Shown: positions 27,244 through 35,901, numbered from the stretch's first letter. The stretch: DNA of 64,000 bases from Bacteroides sedimenti (GCF_040365225.1 NZ_AP028055.1:1860001-1924000), one strand, 5' to 3'. The notes: a model not told the origin generated them from the sequence alone. A program made the numbers and translations.

Positions 27244-29145
27244 CTATGTATTTAAAAGTTCTAGTAATTTATCTAATAATGGAACAAAGCCATTGAACTT
27301 ATCTTCACTAAATGAGTTGAAACCACACTCAATTTTATTCTTTATCCTCTCACTGGTTGACCTATTGATTGATTTATACTCACGATATTTAACTTTGGAA
27401 TGGATATCCAATATTATATCATCATAAACCGACTTATCGAATAAATCTTCTACAAAATAAGGACTTGAAATGTTACTATTTGCAACATAAGCAGAAGAAT
27501 AATCTTCTTGATAAAAAACAGGTTCTAATTTTTGATATGTAGTTTTTAAAGTCGTTACTTTTTTATATCCTTCTGCACCAGCTTTATCGTAATCAAAAAG
27601 ATATATTATTTTTTTTGCATTCGGCAGTAAATTAACAATTACATCATTAAAAAAAGATTCTGTATTGCCTGCACTACCCATCGGAATGAATGCTACTTGA
27701 TCTAATTGCCTATACTTAGCATTAATATTGGAATGTATACAAATAGCTTTTTTGATATATTTAATATCATATGTTCCTTCTACTATAATAGTAAAAGGTG
27801 CAGCTAATATAAAAGCCCCATCAAAATAGTTTACATACCCACCAGACAAAGCCGATATTTGTTCAACTTTATTTGATATATCAATTTTTCCATTTATAAT
27901 ATGTCTTACATTCTCATTTCTCATTATATCTACAAATATTGGAGAGTGAGTCGTTACTAAATTGTATCTATTATCTGTATCAATAAGTTTAAGTAATTCC
28001 GTTTTTCTTGTAATATGTATATGAGAATCTGGCTCATCAAACATGCATAAACTATCTTTAGAAGAAAGTATGTGTATCATGACATTGGCAATAATCAGTT
28101 TTTTTTCACCTTCGCTAAGTCCATCTATATTTCCTCTATCACTAAACTCTATATTTATTTTTGTGATTACCTGACTTTCACTTTCTATTGAGCATTTATA
28201 TAAATAGTAGAACAATGTACTTGATTGATCAATAAAACTTATATCGCTTATTGTATTACGGAATTCTTCAATTGTATAAACACTTCTCTCTCGAAGTTTC
28301 TCTATAAGAGCTTCAGTATCTTGTCCTTCCCATTTTTTTATATTGCTTGTTTTATACTCAAATGATATTTTACAAAGTTTTCCTTGTGATATTTGATTCA
28401 CAAAATTCAAAACATCAACATCTTCAGAATAAAGCAACACGAGAAGAGATAGTTCCCATTGATATTTACTTATGTTAAACATGAATGGCGGAATAAACCC
28501 AGGAGTAGAAGTTAATTTATTACAATATTTTTCATATATAGGCTTATAGCATTTTCGCCATAATCTAGTATCCTCACCACTATATGAAAGTATTATATTT
28601 TTTGGCAATATATCGGTTGTTAATTTATTACCATTTCGTAGTCGACCATCTTCTATTTCGACATAATTACTATTAAGTATATAACTAACTTTGTATCTAA
28701 ATTCACATGGATATTTTTTGGATCCATCCTTTAATGTTGCGATGTGATACAGGCTAAAAAATATAGAACTTATTGCTTCTATAACATTGCTCTTACCTGA
28801 ACCATTGAGTCCTATTAAACAACAATAGTTTTTTGTCGATTGAAAATCTATGTCAAGGGAAATAAGGTTCTTATATTTATCAATATGCAAAGAATATAAC
28901 TGGAAATTATCAGATTTAATTTCATATTTGAACCTCAGTTCCATTACATCATCTATTGAACCATCATGGTAATCAGGGACAGTTACAAGACTTCTTTTGT
29001 CTAAGAAATTATTGATCTGTATTACATTTCCAGAGGTTCTTTTCTCAAATCCCAAAGCGTTGACAAATGCTCGTTTTGTCATAGTTACTGGATTCTTATC
29101 CGTCTGTATTTTTTCAGCTATAGTACAAAGTTCTTCTCGTGTCAT
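27244..29145 (-). CDS. OLD-like ABC ATPase fused to a TOPRIM domain
   Basis: I start at the ATG at 29145, one base after the hsdS stop (TAA-T-ATG), rather than at an in-frame GTG inside hsdS. The result is 633 residues. Order: an N-terminal winged-helix-like domain (about 1-60), then an SMC/OLD-type ATPase with Walker A GLNGSGKSN (112-120), signature LSEGEKK (343-349), Walker B LCMFDEPD (366-373) and switch His in TTHSP (about 400). A TOPRIM domain follows, with IIVEGTYD (Glu456) and LFDYDKAG (Asp518, Asp520). All key residues are present. OLD nucleases, GajA and PARIS AriA/AriB use related parts, so DNA sensing and cleavage is likely. It is not a RecF or SMC housekeeping protein. Confidence 0.85.
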   Translation of the reverse strand: MTREELCTIAEKIQTDKNPVTMTKRAFVNALGFEKRTSGNVIQINNFLDKRSLVTVPDYHDGSIDDVMELRFKYEIKSDNFQLYSLHIDKYKNLISLDIDFQSTKNYCCLIGLNGSGKSNVIEAISSIFFSLYHIATLKDGSKKYPCEFRYKVSYILNSNYVEIEDGRLRNGNKLTTDILPKNIILSYSGEDTRLWRKCYKPIYEKYCNKLTSTPGFIPPFMFNISKYQWELSLLVLLYSEDVDVLNFVNQISQGKLCKISFEYKTSNIKKWEGQDTEALIEKLRERSVYTIEEFRNTISDISFIDQSSTLFYYLYKCSIESESQVITKINIEFSDRGNIDGLSEGEKKLIIANVMIHILSSKDSLCMFDEPDSHIHITRKTELLKLIDTDNRYNLVTTHSPIFVDIMRNENVRHIINGKIDISNKVEQISALSGGYVNYFDGAFILAAPFTIIVEGTYDIKYIKKAICIHSNINAKYRQLDQVAFIPMGSAGNTESFFNDVIVNLLPNAKKIIYLFDYDKAGAEGYKKVTTLKTTYQKLEPVFYQEDYSSAYVANSNISSPYFVEDLFDKSVYDDIILDIHSKVKYREYKSINRSTSERIKNKIECGFNSFSEDKFNGFVPLLDKLLELLNT

Positions 29146-29146
29146 A

Positions 29147-30484
29147 TTATTGAAATATTTTTTGTTCGAAGTCTGTAATTGCTTGGGCACGATTCTCTGC
29201 TGCTTGGGTGCGAAAAGTTATGATTTCCGCTTTCAATCCATGAATATGCTCAACTATTTCATTCTGTATTTTCATTGGTGGTATTGGCAATATGTAGTTT
29301 GCAATTATCCCTGCATTTAAATTTGGTTGTGCACTGCCATAGGCTAATGCTTTGAGGTTTTCTGTTTGAGACTGTATGTATTCCCATAGATAATCTGTAC
29401 AAATTACGCTATTGTCAATTTCGAATAATACCGCGCACGCTTGATTTGTTGTTGATTCAACTCCAAGTTTGGCTGTTTTACCAATGGTTGCCCCATACAT
29501 TGCTATAACCAAACTACCAACAGGATATAATTTTGCACTACTATTTTGCATTCCAAATTCTGTTATTTTTTCTTCAGTATCAAACAGTACATTATTTTGT
29601 AGTTCACCTGTTTTAATCCATGGAATATCACCTCCGTAAAACTTACTATTGTTTCTTGAAGGAGTCCCTCCGCTGCTTATTTTACACATATCGGATATCT
29701 TAAAAATCGGATAATTGCTCTCACTTTTATTACGTTCGTAAATATGTTCTAACCCCCATTTACTTAAATGAGAGAAATTTACAAAATGCAACCCTTTTTC
29801 AATTGATTTATCTCCTTGATTTGATATGCCAAGTTTGTCAGTAATATATGTTTTGATACCAGTTTGAAGAGTATTAGAGATATCCTCTTGCACGATTGCG
29901 AGATCCATTTGATAATTATAAGCATCAACTAATTTATTCTGCTCTTCTATACTTGGGAGTGGAATTTTAATATCCAAAAACTTTGCCTCATCAATTCGTT
30001 GGCGATTAGTTGTTCCGCTACTACATGTTTGACAAAAATCAACAAATTCTTTGGTTGTAGAAACAAGAACTAAATATTGAGAGTTTATTCTCTCTCTATC
30101 CAAATCATAAGGCAAGAAATCTTGTGTTACAACAGCTCCTTCTAATTCTGCAGGAATAATCCCCATCGCCCCATTTCTAGCATCTATTTTTGATAAAATG
30201 AATTGCCCTTCGTGTACAATAAACTGCCGTTTAGTACCTATATTCCTACCTATTTCTGTATCTCTTTGTACTACACCACCATTTCGAACTTTTATTGTAA
30301 CACGTTTATAGATTAAATCATCTTGAATATCGATTGCAGTTTTATTTCGTTTTAAAAATTCACCTATACGTACTAAAGGATATTTAGTATTAAACGAGAT
30401 TTTAGTTTCGTTCAAATACTGAACACTCCAATTGAAGAGTCCGCTAAACGGAATAACAGTTATATATTTTGATGTATTGATCAT
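29147..30484 (-). CDS. hsdS: Type I-style specificity subunit (HsdS)
   Basis: This DNA-recognition subunit of about 445 residues has two target-recognition halves. The first half ends in TTNRQRIDEAKFLDIKIPLPS with a helical spacer. The second opens FKISDMCKISSGGTPSRNN, has DIPWIKTGEL and closes with LNAGIIANYILPIPPM and a coiled coil. Such proteins recognise a bipartite, gapped DNA target. I place the start at the ATG at 30484 because its ATGA overlaps the methyltransferase stop; an in-frame ATG lies 12 bases upstream. The next gene begins one base after its stop. Confidence 0.93.
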   Translation of the reverse strand: MINTSKYITVIPFSGLFNWSVQYLNETKISFNTKYPLVRIGEFLKRNKTAIDIQDDLIYKRVTIKVRNGGVVQRDTEIGRNIGTKRQFIVHEGQFILSKIDARNGAMGIIPAELEGAVVTQDFLPYDLDRERINSQYLVLVSTTKEFVDFCQTCSSGTTNRQRIDEAKFLDIKIPLPSIEEQNKLVDAYNYQMDLAIVQEDISNTLQTGIKTYITDKLGISNQGDKSIEKGLHFVNFSHLSKWGLEHIYERNKSESNYPIFKISDMCKISSGGTPSRNNSKFYGGDIPWIKTGELQNNVLFDTEEKITEFGMQNSSAKLYPVGSLVIAMYGATIGKTAKLGVESTTNQACAVLFEIDNSVICTDYLWEYIQSQTENLKALAYGSAQPNLNAGIIANYILPIPPMKIQNEIVEHIHGLKAEIITFRTQAAENRAQAITDFEQKIFQ

Positions 30485-32709
30485 AGCGCAACCCATCCTT
30501 TATCATTAAGCTTTTTGAATAATTGATTATTTTCAACTTTATATTGATATCTATGTAAAGCCGATTCCCACAATTTATTTTCTGTACGATATAAAGCATA
30601 TTCATCTCTTAGATCAGTCAATTCATTATCGCATTCCGCCCCTGTCGTTGTAATACCAGCTTTCTCAACCTGTGCTATCGGAATCTGGTAATCAAAGCGT
30701 TCTTTTACAAGTGGCTTAACCTCTTGCTCTATCTGTGCTTCAAGTTCTTTCAGTTCATTTCTTTTATGACGTATTTCGGAACGATCATTTTCTTTATTAT
30801 CGATAAAAGTTTGAAGTTCAACCTTGCGGGTAGCATATTTTTGTTCAATTTCTGCTTTCGTATTGCGTACAATATCTTTATATTGTTGCTGTTCTTCATT
30901 TGTAAACTTTTTAAAGAACATAAGACTTGGTTTTACAGTAGCTCCAGACGCCATAAAAACATCTTGCGGAATAGATGTAATTAATAAGATTTTTGCCATG
31001 CCTTCAAACAATTCTCGAACAGACTGCAAGTTTGTATTATTTAACACACCTTCGGGCAACACAATACCCAGTCTTCCTCCTGGCTTTAATAGCTTAAAAC
31101 AGCGTTCAATAAATAAAACTTCGGTCAAAGCACTCAATCGCCCAGAGTGATATAAACTTAAAACTGATTTTCCAACATTATCATTGACTTGTGACAATGC
31201 CTTCAAATATTCATCTCCATAACGTTCTATATAATATTGAATTTTAGTCTCATCGGTAAATCGATCAGCATCAGTAATTTTTAAAGATTTTTCCACTCTG
31301 GCTCCAAATGGCGGATTAGTTAGAATAACATCAAAACGATTCTCAAATACACCATTAACATTCAACAGTCCATCATGATGATGTACACCACCGTGTCCGT
31401 CACCGTGCATTATCATATTCATTTTTGCGGTACGAGCCATTCGGGGATTAGCATCTGTCCCAAAAACACAGTTGTGCGAAAGATATTTTAAACGGCTATT
31501 CTCATTCAAAGTATCTAATTCCGCATTTAACATTGTAAAATATCTATTAACCTGTTCTTCAATTTCTTGTTTGTACTTATCACTACCTTTGTCGTATACT
31601 TCATCAAACAGAGTTTCTTTTATTTGCTCTTTAACTCTTTGTATATCATTTTCAATTTTTTCACGAACATATTCAAACGCTCGAATCAAAAAGCCTCCAC
31701 TACCACAACAAGGATCACAAATAATCTCGCCTTCCCCGGGATCCAGTACTTCAACCATAAAATTAACTACTGTACGTGGAGTGAAAAACTGTCCGAGTTC
31801 ACCACGGAAAGTTTTACCCAAGAATTTTTCAAATGCTATACCCTTAACATCATCAGCAGTACGAGAAAGATTGTATGTCTGTAACTCTTCTACAATAGCT
31901 TCAAAACTTGCTTCTTTTATTTTTAGCGAATCAGTTGCATCAAATAGGTCATCTTTTGCAAAATCTTCTTTTGTGTTTTCAAAAAGCTGTTGGTAAAATG
32001 AACGACTATCTTTTGAAGCTACAGCTCCAAAAGCCTTTTTTAGTTTTTCAAATTCACTTTTACTAAAAATTTGTGCACCAGTGTTATCTCGTTCGTAACG
32101 GATTTTAATGAATAAGACTTTGCTTATTTCATCAAAAGCGGCTTCTGGAGATAGTTTATCGTTATTTCTTATGATACTGTGACATCTAAACAATACTTTA
32201 CTGAATTCTTCGCGTGTAAATGTTTTCGTTTGTTCTAACAGTTCTTTTATTTTTTTGCTGTTAGTTAAATCTTCAGATTTAGGAATATCAACAATTTCTT
32301 CTAAACGTTTCGGAATTTTACCTTTTAAAACTTTAAAAATACGAGTTTCTTTCAGATTGGTAGTAACAAAAAAGTCAGCACCAGCCCATGAAGCGTAATT
32401 GTAACCTTGAAAATAATCCTCTTCTCTGATTGTAATATGTTCTGCTTTACATTCCACAACAATAGCAGCACTCGACTCTTCAATTTTATCTTTTTCAGAT
32501 TTCCAAATAACAATATCAGCTCTGGCCTTTCCTTGACCTCGTTGAGAATTATTAACTTGAACCTCCTGAGCCATTTGTTTTAAAGAGAACCCATAATCAT
32601 TTACCAAACGACAAATATATTCTTGCCGCACTTTTTCTTCAGGAGTTAAAATCAGCTCTTTATTTTTTAGAGGCGCAAATATTTTATTTCCTTTTATCTT
32701 GAATCCCAT
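30481..32709 (-). CDS. N6-adenine DNA methyltransferase with N-terminal nuclease-like domain (HsdM/type IIG-like)
   Basis: A 742-residue fusion. The N-terminal part looks like the HsdR N-terminal PD-(D/E)XK fold: RADIVIW (Asp65), then AAIVVECKAE (Glu86-x-Lys88) and a later Gln in YFQGYNYA. The rest is an HsdM-type methylase, with helical residues about 150-300, QFFTPRTVVNFMV, the AdoMet motif DPCCGSGGFL (331-340) and catalytic NPPF (464-467). A coiled-coil C-terminus follows (about 640-742). Ordinary HsdM lacks the nuclease-like part; BcgI-type IIB enzymes combine nuclease and methylase in one chain with a separate specificity subunit. No HsdR helicase gene is in the window. It is first in the four-gene operon. 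Confidence 0.9.
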   Translation of the reverse strand: MGFKIKGNKIFAPLKNKELILTPEEKVRQEYICRLVNDYGFSLKQMAQEVQVNNSQRGQGKARADIVIWKSEKDKIEESSAAIVVECKAEHITIREEDYFQGYNYASWAGADFFVTTNLKETRIFKVLKGKIPKRLEEIVDIPKSEDLTNSKKIKELLEQTKTFTREEFSKVLFRCHSIIRNNDKLSPEAAFDEISKVLFIKIRYERDNTGAQIFSKSEFEKLKKAFGAVASKDSRSFYQQLFENTKEDFAKDDLFDATDSLKIKEASFEAIVEELQTYNLSRTADDVKGIAFEKFLGKTFRGELGQFFTPRTVVNFMVEVLDPGEGEIICDPCCGSGGFLIRAFEYVREKIENDIQRVKEQIKETLFDEVYDKGSDKYKQEIEEQVNRYFTMLNAELDTLNENSRLKYLSHNCVFGTDANPRMARTAKMNMIMHGDGHGGVHHHDGLLNVNGVFENRFDVILTNPPFGARVEKSLKITDADRFTDETKIQYYIERYGDEYLKALSQVNDNVGKSVLSLYHSGRLSALTEVLFIERCFKLLKPGGRLGIVLPEGVLNNTNLQSVRELFEGMAKILLITSIPQDVFMASGATVKPSLMFFKKFTNEEQQQYKDIVRNTKAEIEQKYATRKVELQTFIDNKENDRSEIRHKRNELKELEAQIEQEVKPLVKERFDYQIPIAQVEKAGITTTGAECDNELTDLRDEYALYRTENKLWESALHRYQYKVENNQLFKKLNDKGWVAL

Positions 32710-32937
32710 ATTTATCTATTTCCAATTTTAAAATAACTTTTTAGGGGTTTTACACCCTATATCTATACTATCATAGCATTCTATGTGGAGGCTATTTTTT
32801 ATTACTAGAAAAGCCTTTATCATACTAAAACTTCCCTTAATTTTCTTGGCTAACTAAGTTTGAGATACTCCTTTTTCTTCTAGTGCTTCTTTTATTCGAT
32901 TTAATTTCATATTAAAGATGTTACTAAAAACACAATG

Positions 32938-32965
32938 ATTATCCACTACAAATATAGTGGATAAT
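32938..32965 (-). promoter_or_regulatory. Palindrome over a putative -7 box upstream of the RM-like operon
   Basis: ATTATCCACTA (32938-32948) and TAGTGGATAAT (32955-32965) are perfect inverted repeats with a 6-base centre. The minus strand reads TATATTTG at 32956-32949, a match to the -7 consensus, pointing at the methyltransferase gene about 240 bases away. A repressor bound to the palindrome would block this promoter. The -33 element is not obvious. Confidence 0.4.
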
Positions 32966-33138
32966 GTGCTATAAATATCATTTTTTTTTTAATAAAAATT
33001 TTTCCAGTATGGAAATGGCTGTTAAGTTTGTAAGAACAAGAGAGTCCTCCTATCTTCCAGCAATCGTATTAAATAAAAGGCAAACAAATGAGAAAACATA
33101 GAAACTCATGCAGTATGTATTCACCCTCAACCTATCCC

Positions 33139-33171
33139 ATAATATGGGAATATACCACTTTCCCATATTAT
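33139..33171. repeat. 11-bp inverted repeat, AT-rich
   Basis: ATAATATGGGA (33139-33149) pairs with TCCCATATTAT (33161-33171), 11-base spacer. A smaller palindrome, TCCCATAATATGGGA, overlaps its left arm. It could be an operator or the end of a decayed element; nothing flanking decides between these. Confidence 0.5.
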
Positions 33172-33341
33172 ATGATAGTTTTGAGCTGTTTTTAACTTTA
33201 TTATCGTTTTGTCTGTTTGCTTTACAATTAATTGACTGAAGGAACCAGCATTAAGTTTCATCATCCAACTTTTGGCCTTTCAGTTTCTGGGGGAGATTGC
33301 TGTAATGGGTATGAAATCATAATAACGAAACTTCTCTAAAA

Positions 33342-33372
33342 AAAGGAGCGTGCCTCCCCGGCACACTCCTTT
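33342..33372 (-). terminator. Intrinsic terminator after the SusD remnant
   Basis: On the minus strand AAAGGAG-GTGCC type arms (33342-33354 with 33360-33372) form a GC-rich stem with one bulged position, followed by seven T residues. It lies 22 bases after the SusD fragment stop, so the gene end is preserved with its terminator. Confidence 0.8.
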
Positions 33373-33393
33373 CCTAAAAAGATAATTAACTAA

Positions 33394-33645
33394 TCAATAT
33401 CCTGTATTCTGAATCAGTCTGGAGTTCATATCGAGTGCACCTTGTGGAATAGGCATCAGCATCAGGTTGGGGCTCCAGTTCTTATCCACTACAATGTATT
33501 TGTTGAGGGTATAAGTGGTGCCAATCATTATCTTGGCACAATAGACGGACCCATAACGGCGCATGTCCACATACCGCTGTCCTTCGCCGGCCAGCTCGAT
33601 GCGGCGCTCGCTGCGAACAAAATTGATTGCTTCGCCCTTAGAAGG
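33394..33645 (-). pseudogene. C-terminal fragment of a SusD/RagB-family protein
   Basis: About 80 residues match the conserved SusD C-terminus: FVRSERRIELAGEGQRYVDMRRYG and LMPIPQGALDMNSRLIQNTGY up to the natural stop. A full SusD has 450-600 residues and begins with a lipobox. Similarity stops near 33645 and no upstream part or susC is found nearby. It is probably left over from a nutrient-uptake locus on the same strand as the sialidase genes at 38-41 kb. Confidence 0.85.
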
Positions 33646-33966
33646 TAAACACACACCTTAACATAATAGAACAAGCAGTTCAATTGATTATTTCCGTTAA
33701 GATTGTGAAGTATCGGCATGATGGAGAGAAGGGAGACATTTTAATCAGACAGATTACCCAATTGAATATATTCTACAGAAAAGACTTTAATAACTTATAA
33801 ATAATAAACATTATATATCAATATGAAAGAGTTTATAATTAAAAGTGTCATCCAATAAATGCAGAAGAAAGTATAAACTGATAATATAATTATTAACTTA
33901 GCAGCCAAATTAATCACCATCCTAAAAAAAGGAAGCTGACAGCAATACTTCATGCAAATAACAACC

Positions 33967-34338
33967 ATGGAAAACGAACAAGAAAATGAAGAATGCGTTC
34001 TACAATTTTACGATTATGCAATTTACCTAATTCAGGATGAGAAAAAAAGCGCAGATGAGACTATTGCAATTCTAATATCAATGGGGCTAAAAAATGAAAA
34101 TGCCACTATGATAGTAAACAGTATTCAAAAATCAATACGGGAAAAAAGAGAAAAAATAGCTAGAAAATATATGATACGTGGCGCTCTTTGGTGCATAGGA
34201 GGGTTATTAATAACTGGATTAGCTTACATGGCAGCTGCCAATCATGGAAGAGAAAGCTACACATTTTGTTGGGTTGCGTTAATTATTGGAGGTTTGTACT
34301 TCTTTGGAGGATTATTTCTAAAGCTGTTCAACAAATAG
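33967..34338 (+). CDS. Small membrane protein with two helices, unknown function
   Basis: The 123-residue product (start at the ATG at 33967; another ATG lies 15 bases upstream) has an acidic, helical cytoplasmic half with LIQDEKKSADETIAILISMG, a basic stretch (KSIREKREKIARKY), and two membrane helices near the C-terminus (about residues 75-92 and 100-118). I do not recognise the family beyond small Bacteroides membrane proteins. It stands alone between decayed genes. Confidence 0.6.
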   Translation: MENEQENEECVLQFYDYAIYLIQDEKKSADETIAILISMGLKNENATMIVNSIQKSIREKREKIARKYMIRGALWCIGGLLITGLAYMAAANHGRESYTFCWVALIIGGLYFFGGLFLKLFNK

Positions 34339-34393
34339 CAATATAACCGATTTAATACTAAATTTATTCAGATTTAAGAGCTCTAACAATCTG

Positions 34394-34687
34394 TTATTTT
34401 TCGTTACTGCCTGTGGTAGCCAATCTTAAAAGAGGAATATCGTATTTTGCCAATATGCTATCATTCAACTGGTCGCGAGCTGTTTGTGCTTCAGCGTTTT
34501 TGCCTTTGTGGTATGCATATCCATCTGTTTCTATTGCAAGTACGGGTTTCTTGCTGACTTTATTGTATATTAGAAAATCAATATGGGTCAAAGGGTTCTT
34601 TGCAAAGTTTTCCTCTTCTGTGCTTAAGAGGGTGAAATCGCGAAGCTGAATGCTTCCCTTTAAATCGGACTGTTTATAATTAGACAA
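34394..34687 (-). pseudogene. C-terminal DUF2726-like fragment of a helicase/endonuclease-type protein
   Basis: The fragment retains LTHIDFLIYNKVSKKPVLAIETDGYAYH and RDQLNDSILAKYDIPLLRL. This is the Vsr/PD-(D/E)XK-like fold of DUF2726, with the Asp-x20-Glu-x-Asp pattern and final Leu-Leu-Arg, usually at the C-terminus of large AAA/superfamily I helicase-like proteins. There is no proper start: the frame is open to a TTG at 34687, at the edge of an inverted repeat and a transposase remnant. The N-terminal part of the gene appears to be lost. Confidence 0.75.
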
Positions 34688-34705
34688 ATCTTATTAATTT
34701 GTCTA
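34681..34705. repeat. 9-bp inverted repeat at the transposase junction
   Basis: TAGACAAAT (34681-34689) and ATTTGTCTA (34697-34705) are perfect inverted repeats with a 7-base spacer. They lie exactly between the DUF2726 fragment and the transposase remnant, so may be an IS end or a fold-back at the junction. Confidence 0.5.
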
Positions 34706-34718
34706 GGAGGAATAATAG

Positions 34719-34877
34719 ATGAAAAAGTCAAAACACAGTGAGAATGAAATCTTAAAAACAGTCAACCAATTTGATAGAGTTTTATCTGCTGATGTTATCT
34801 GCCGTGAATATGGTATATCTCATACGACTCGGAAGAAATCTATTCAAGATTACGGCAAGAAGGAAAAGATGTCCTGA
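34719..34877 (+). pseudogene. IS3-type transposase OrfA remnant (52 aa)
   Basis: From an ATG preceded by a good AGGAGG (34705-34710) the product begins MKKSKHSENEIL and continues DVICREYGISHTT, the start of the helix-turn-helix that opens IS3-family OrfA. It stops after 52 residues, where OrfA is normally about 90-100, and no OrfB follows. The element is therefore a relic. It explains the truncation of the DUF2726 gene next to it. Confidence 0.7.
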
Positions 34878-34945
34878 GAAAACTACCGGTACATAAAATT
34901 ATTTCCAAGATACTGGAAAAATATTTCAAATCCGACAAACTTGTA

Positions 34946-34994
34946 ACAAATTCCGCCAACTTTAGACTACTTTGTCAAAGTTGGCGGAATTTGT
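34946..34994. repeat. Perfect 18-bp inverted repeat (hairpin)
   Basis: Positions 34946-34963 (ACAAATTCCGCCAACTTT) and 34977-34994 are perfect reverse complements around a 13-base loop. The TCCGCC/GGCGGA core recalls the hairpins at 23484-23557. No gene end is near enough on the plus strand to need a terminator except the OrfA remnant, so it may be a small repeated element. Confidence 0.7.
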
Positions 34995-35097
34995 ATTATA
35001 TGGAGCGTGCTTTACAGGAGGCTTATGTTATATTAAGCTATAAGTGATTGTTTATTGGAATCGAGAACTGAAGCAATACATTTGGGCGACAAAGTTA

Positions 35098-35901
35098 TTA
35101 TTTGGCAATATGCCAATGATGAACAGGAAAAGAAAGAACAGATGCTTCTGTATCTATTCTAACAATGTTGTTCATGCTCTCATCATAGATGCAATCAAAG
35201 ATTAATTCTTTTAGAAAAAAATCACCCACAATGCTATCGCATTTGGAGCATCCGAACGACATGTAGGATTCTTCCATGGTTTTACTATATCTAGGTTTGA
35301 TGACTCCAATGGTGACACCTAATTCAGGATGCTCTTCAATGTGTTTTTGTACCAATCGGACCAGTATTGGATTAAAATGAATATCTCTACCAAAATCCTC
35401 TCCTGCTGATAAAATTACCCCATCTTTTGTCATCATCCTTTTAACGAAATAGACATTGTCTATTGCTCCACATCTATAGCATTTATTTTGTATTAGATAG
35501 ATGTCTACAAACTTTGGCTGAATTGTTTTTGCCCTGGTTATTTTTCCTCTAACTAACAAAGAAACAAAGTTTTCTATATCTATATAATATGAACTATTGA
35601 ATTTTACGGAATACTTACCATCAGACTCATCAAGGTAAAAGCAAGCTAAGTCTTCATTACAAAATGGTCTTGATTCATATGATAGGGCAAGCCAGCACCC
35701 GCATACTCGTTCCTTCCTCATTGCTAAATAGGATTCCTCAACAGTATTAAATCTTTTGCCAATATTGAAAGCTACTTTATAGTTTGAATAAGATACAATC
35801 ACATCAGCTTTCCAATTTTCTCGTTTATAGTTCTTCTCAACTGTCCATCCTTCTTTATGACAGACATCAAATATGATTGGTAAAATATCTCTCTTTTCCA
35901 T
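35098..35901 (-). CDS. Hypothetical protein with nuclease-like N-terminus and two zinc-ribbon-like CxxC pairs
   Basis: The 267-residue family is not recognised. The N-terminal 100 residues have a strand-Asp-strand pattern (NWKADVIVSYSNYKVAFNI, then a helix with SYLAMRKERVCGCWLAL) similar to CoiA-like or PD-(D/E)XK folds, though the usual E-x-K is replaced by FNI. The C-terminal half has CYRCGAID and CSKCDSIVGD, two CxxC pairs about 80 residues apart that could bind one zinc. There is no signal peptide. It sits alone in the accessory region. Confidence 0.65.
   Translation of the reverse strand: MEKRDILPIIFDVCHKEGWTVEKNYKRENWKADVIVSYSNYKVAFNIGKRFNTVEESYLAMRKERVCGCWLALSYESRPFCNEDLACFYLDESDGKYSVKFNSSYYIDIENFVSLLVRGKITRAKTIQPKFVDIYLIQNKCYRCGAIDNVYFVKRMMTKDGVILSAGEDFGRDIHFNPILVRLVQKHIEEHPELGVTIGVIKPRYSKTMEESYMSFGCSKCDSIVGDFFLKELIFDCIYDESMNNIVRIDTEASVLSFPVHHWHIAK

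Larger units (their letters stand above)
32710..33393. other. Long AT-rich intergenic region upstream of the RM-like operon
   Basis: No ORF is supported. It contains two 11-bp inverted repeats (32938-32965 and 33139-33171), the first over a -7-like box for the RM operon, and the terminator of the SusD remnant at its right edge. Confidence 0.6.
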
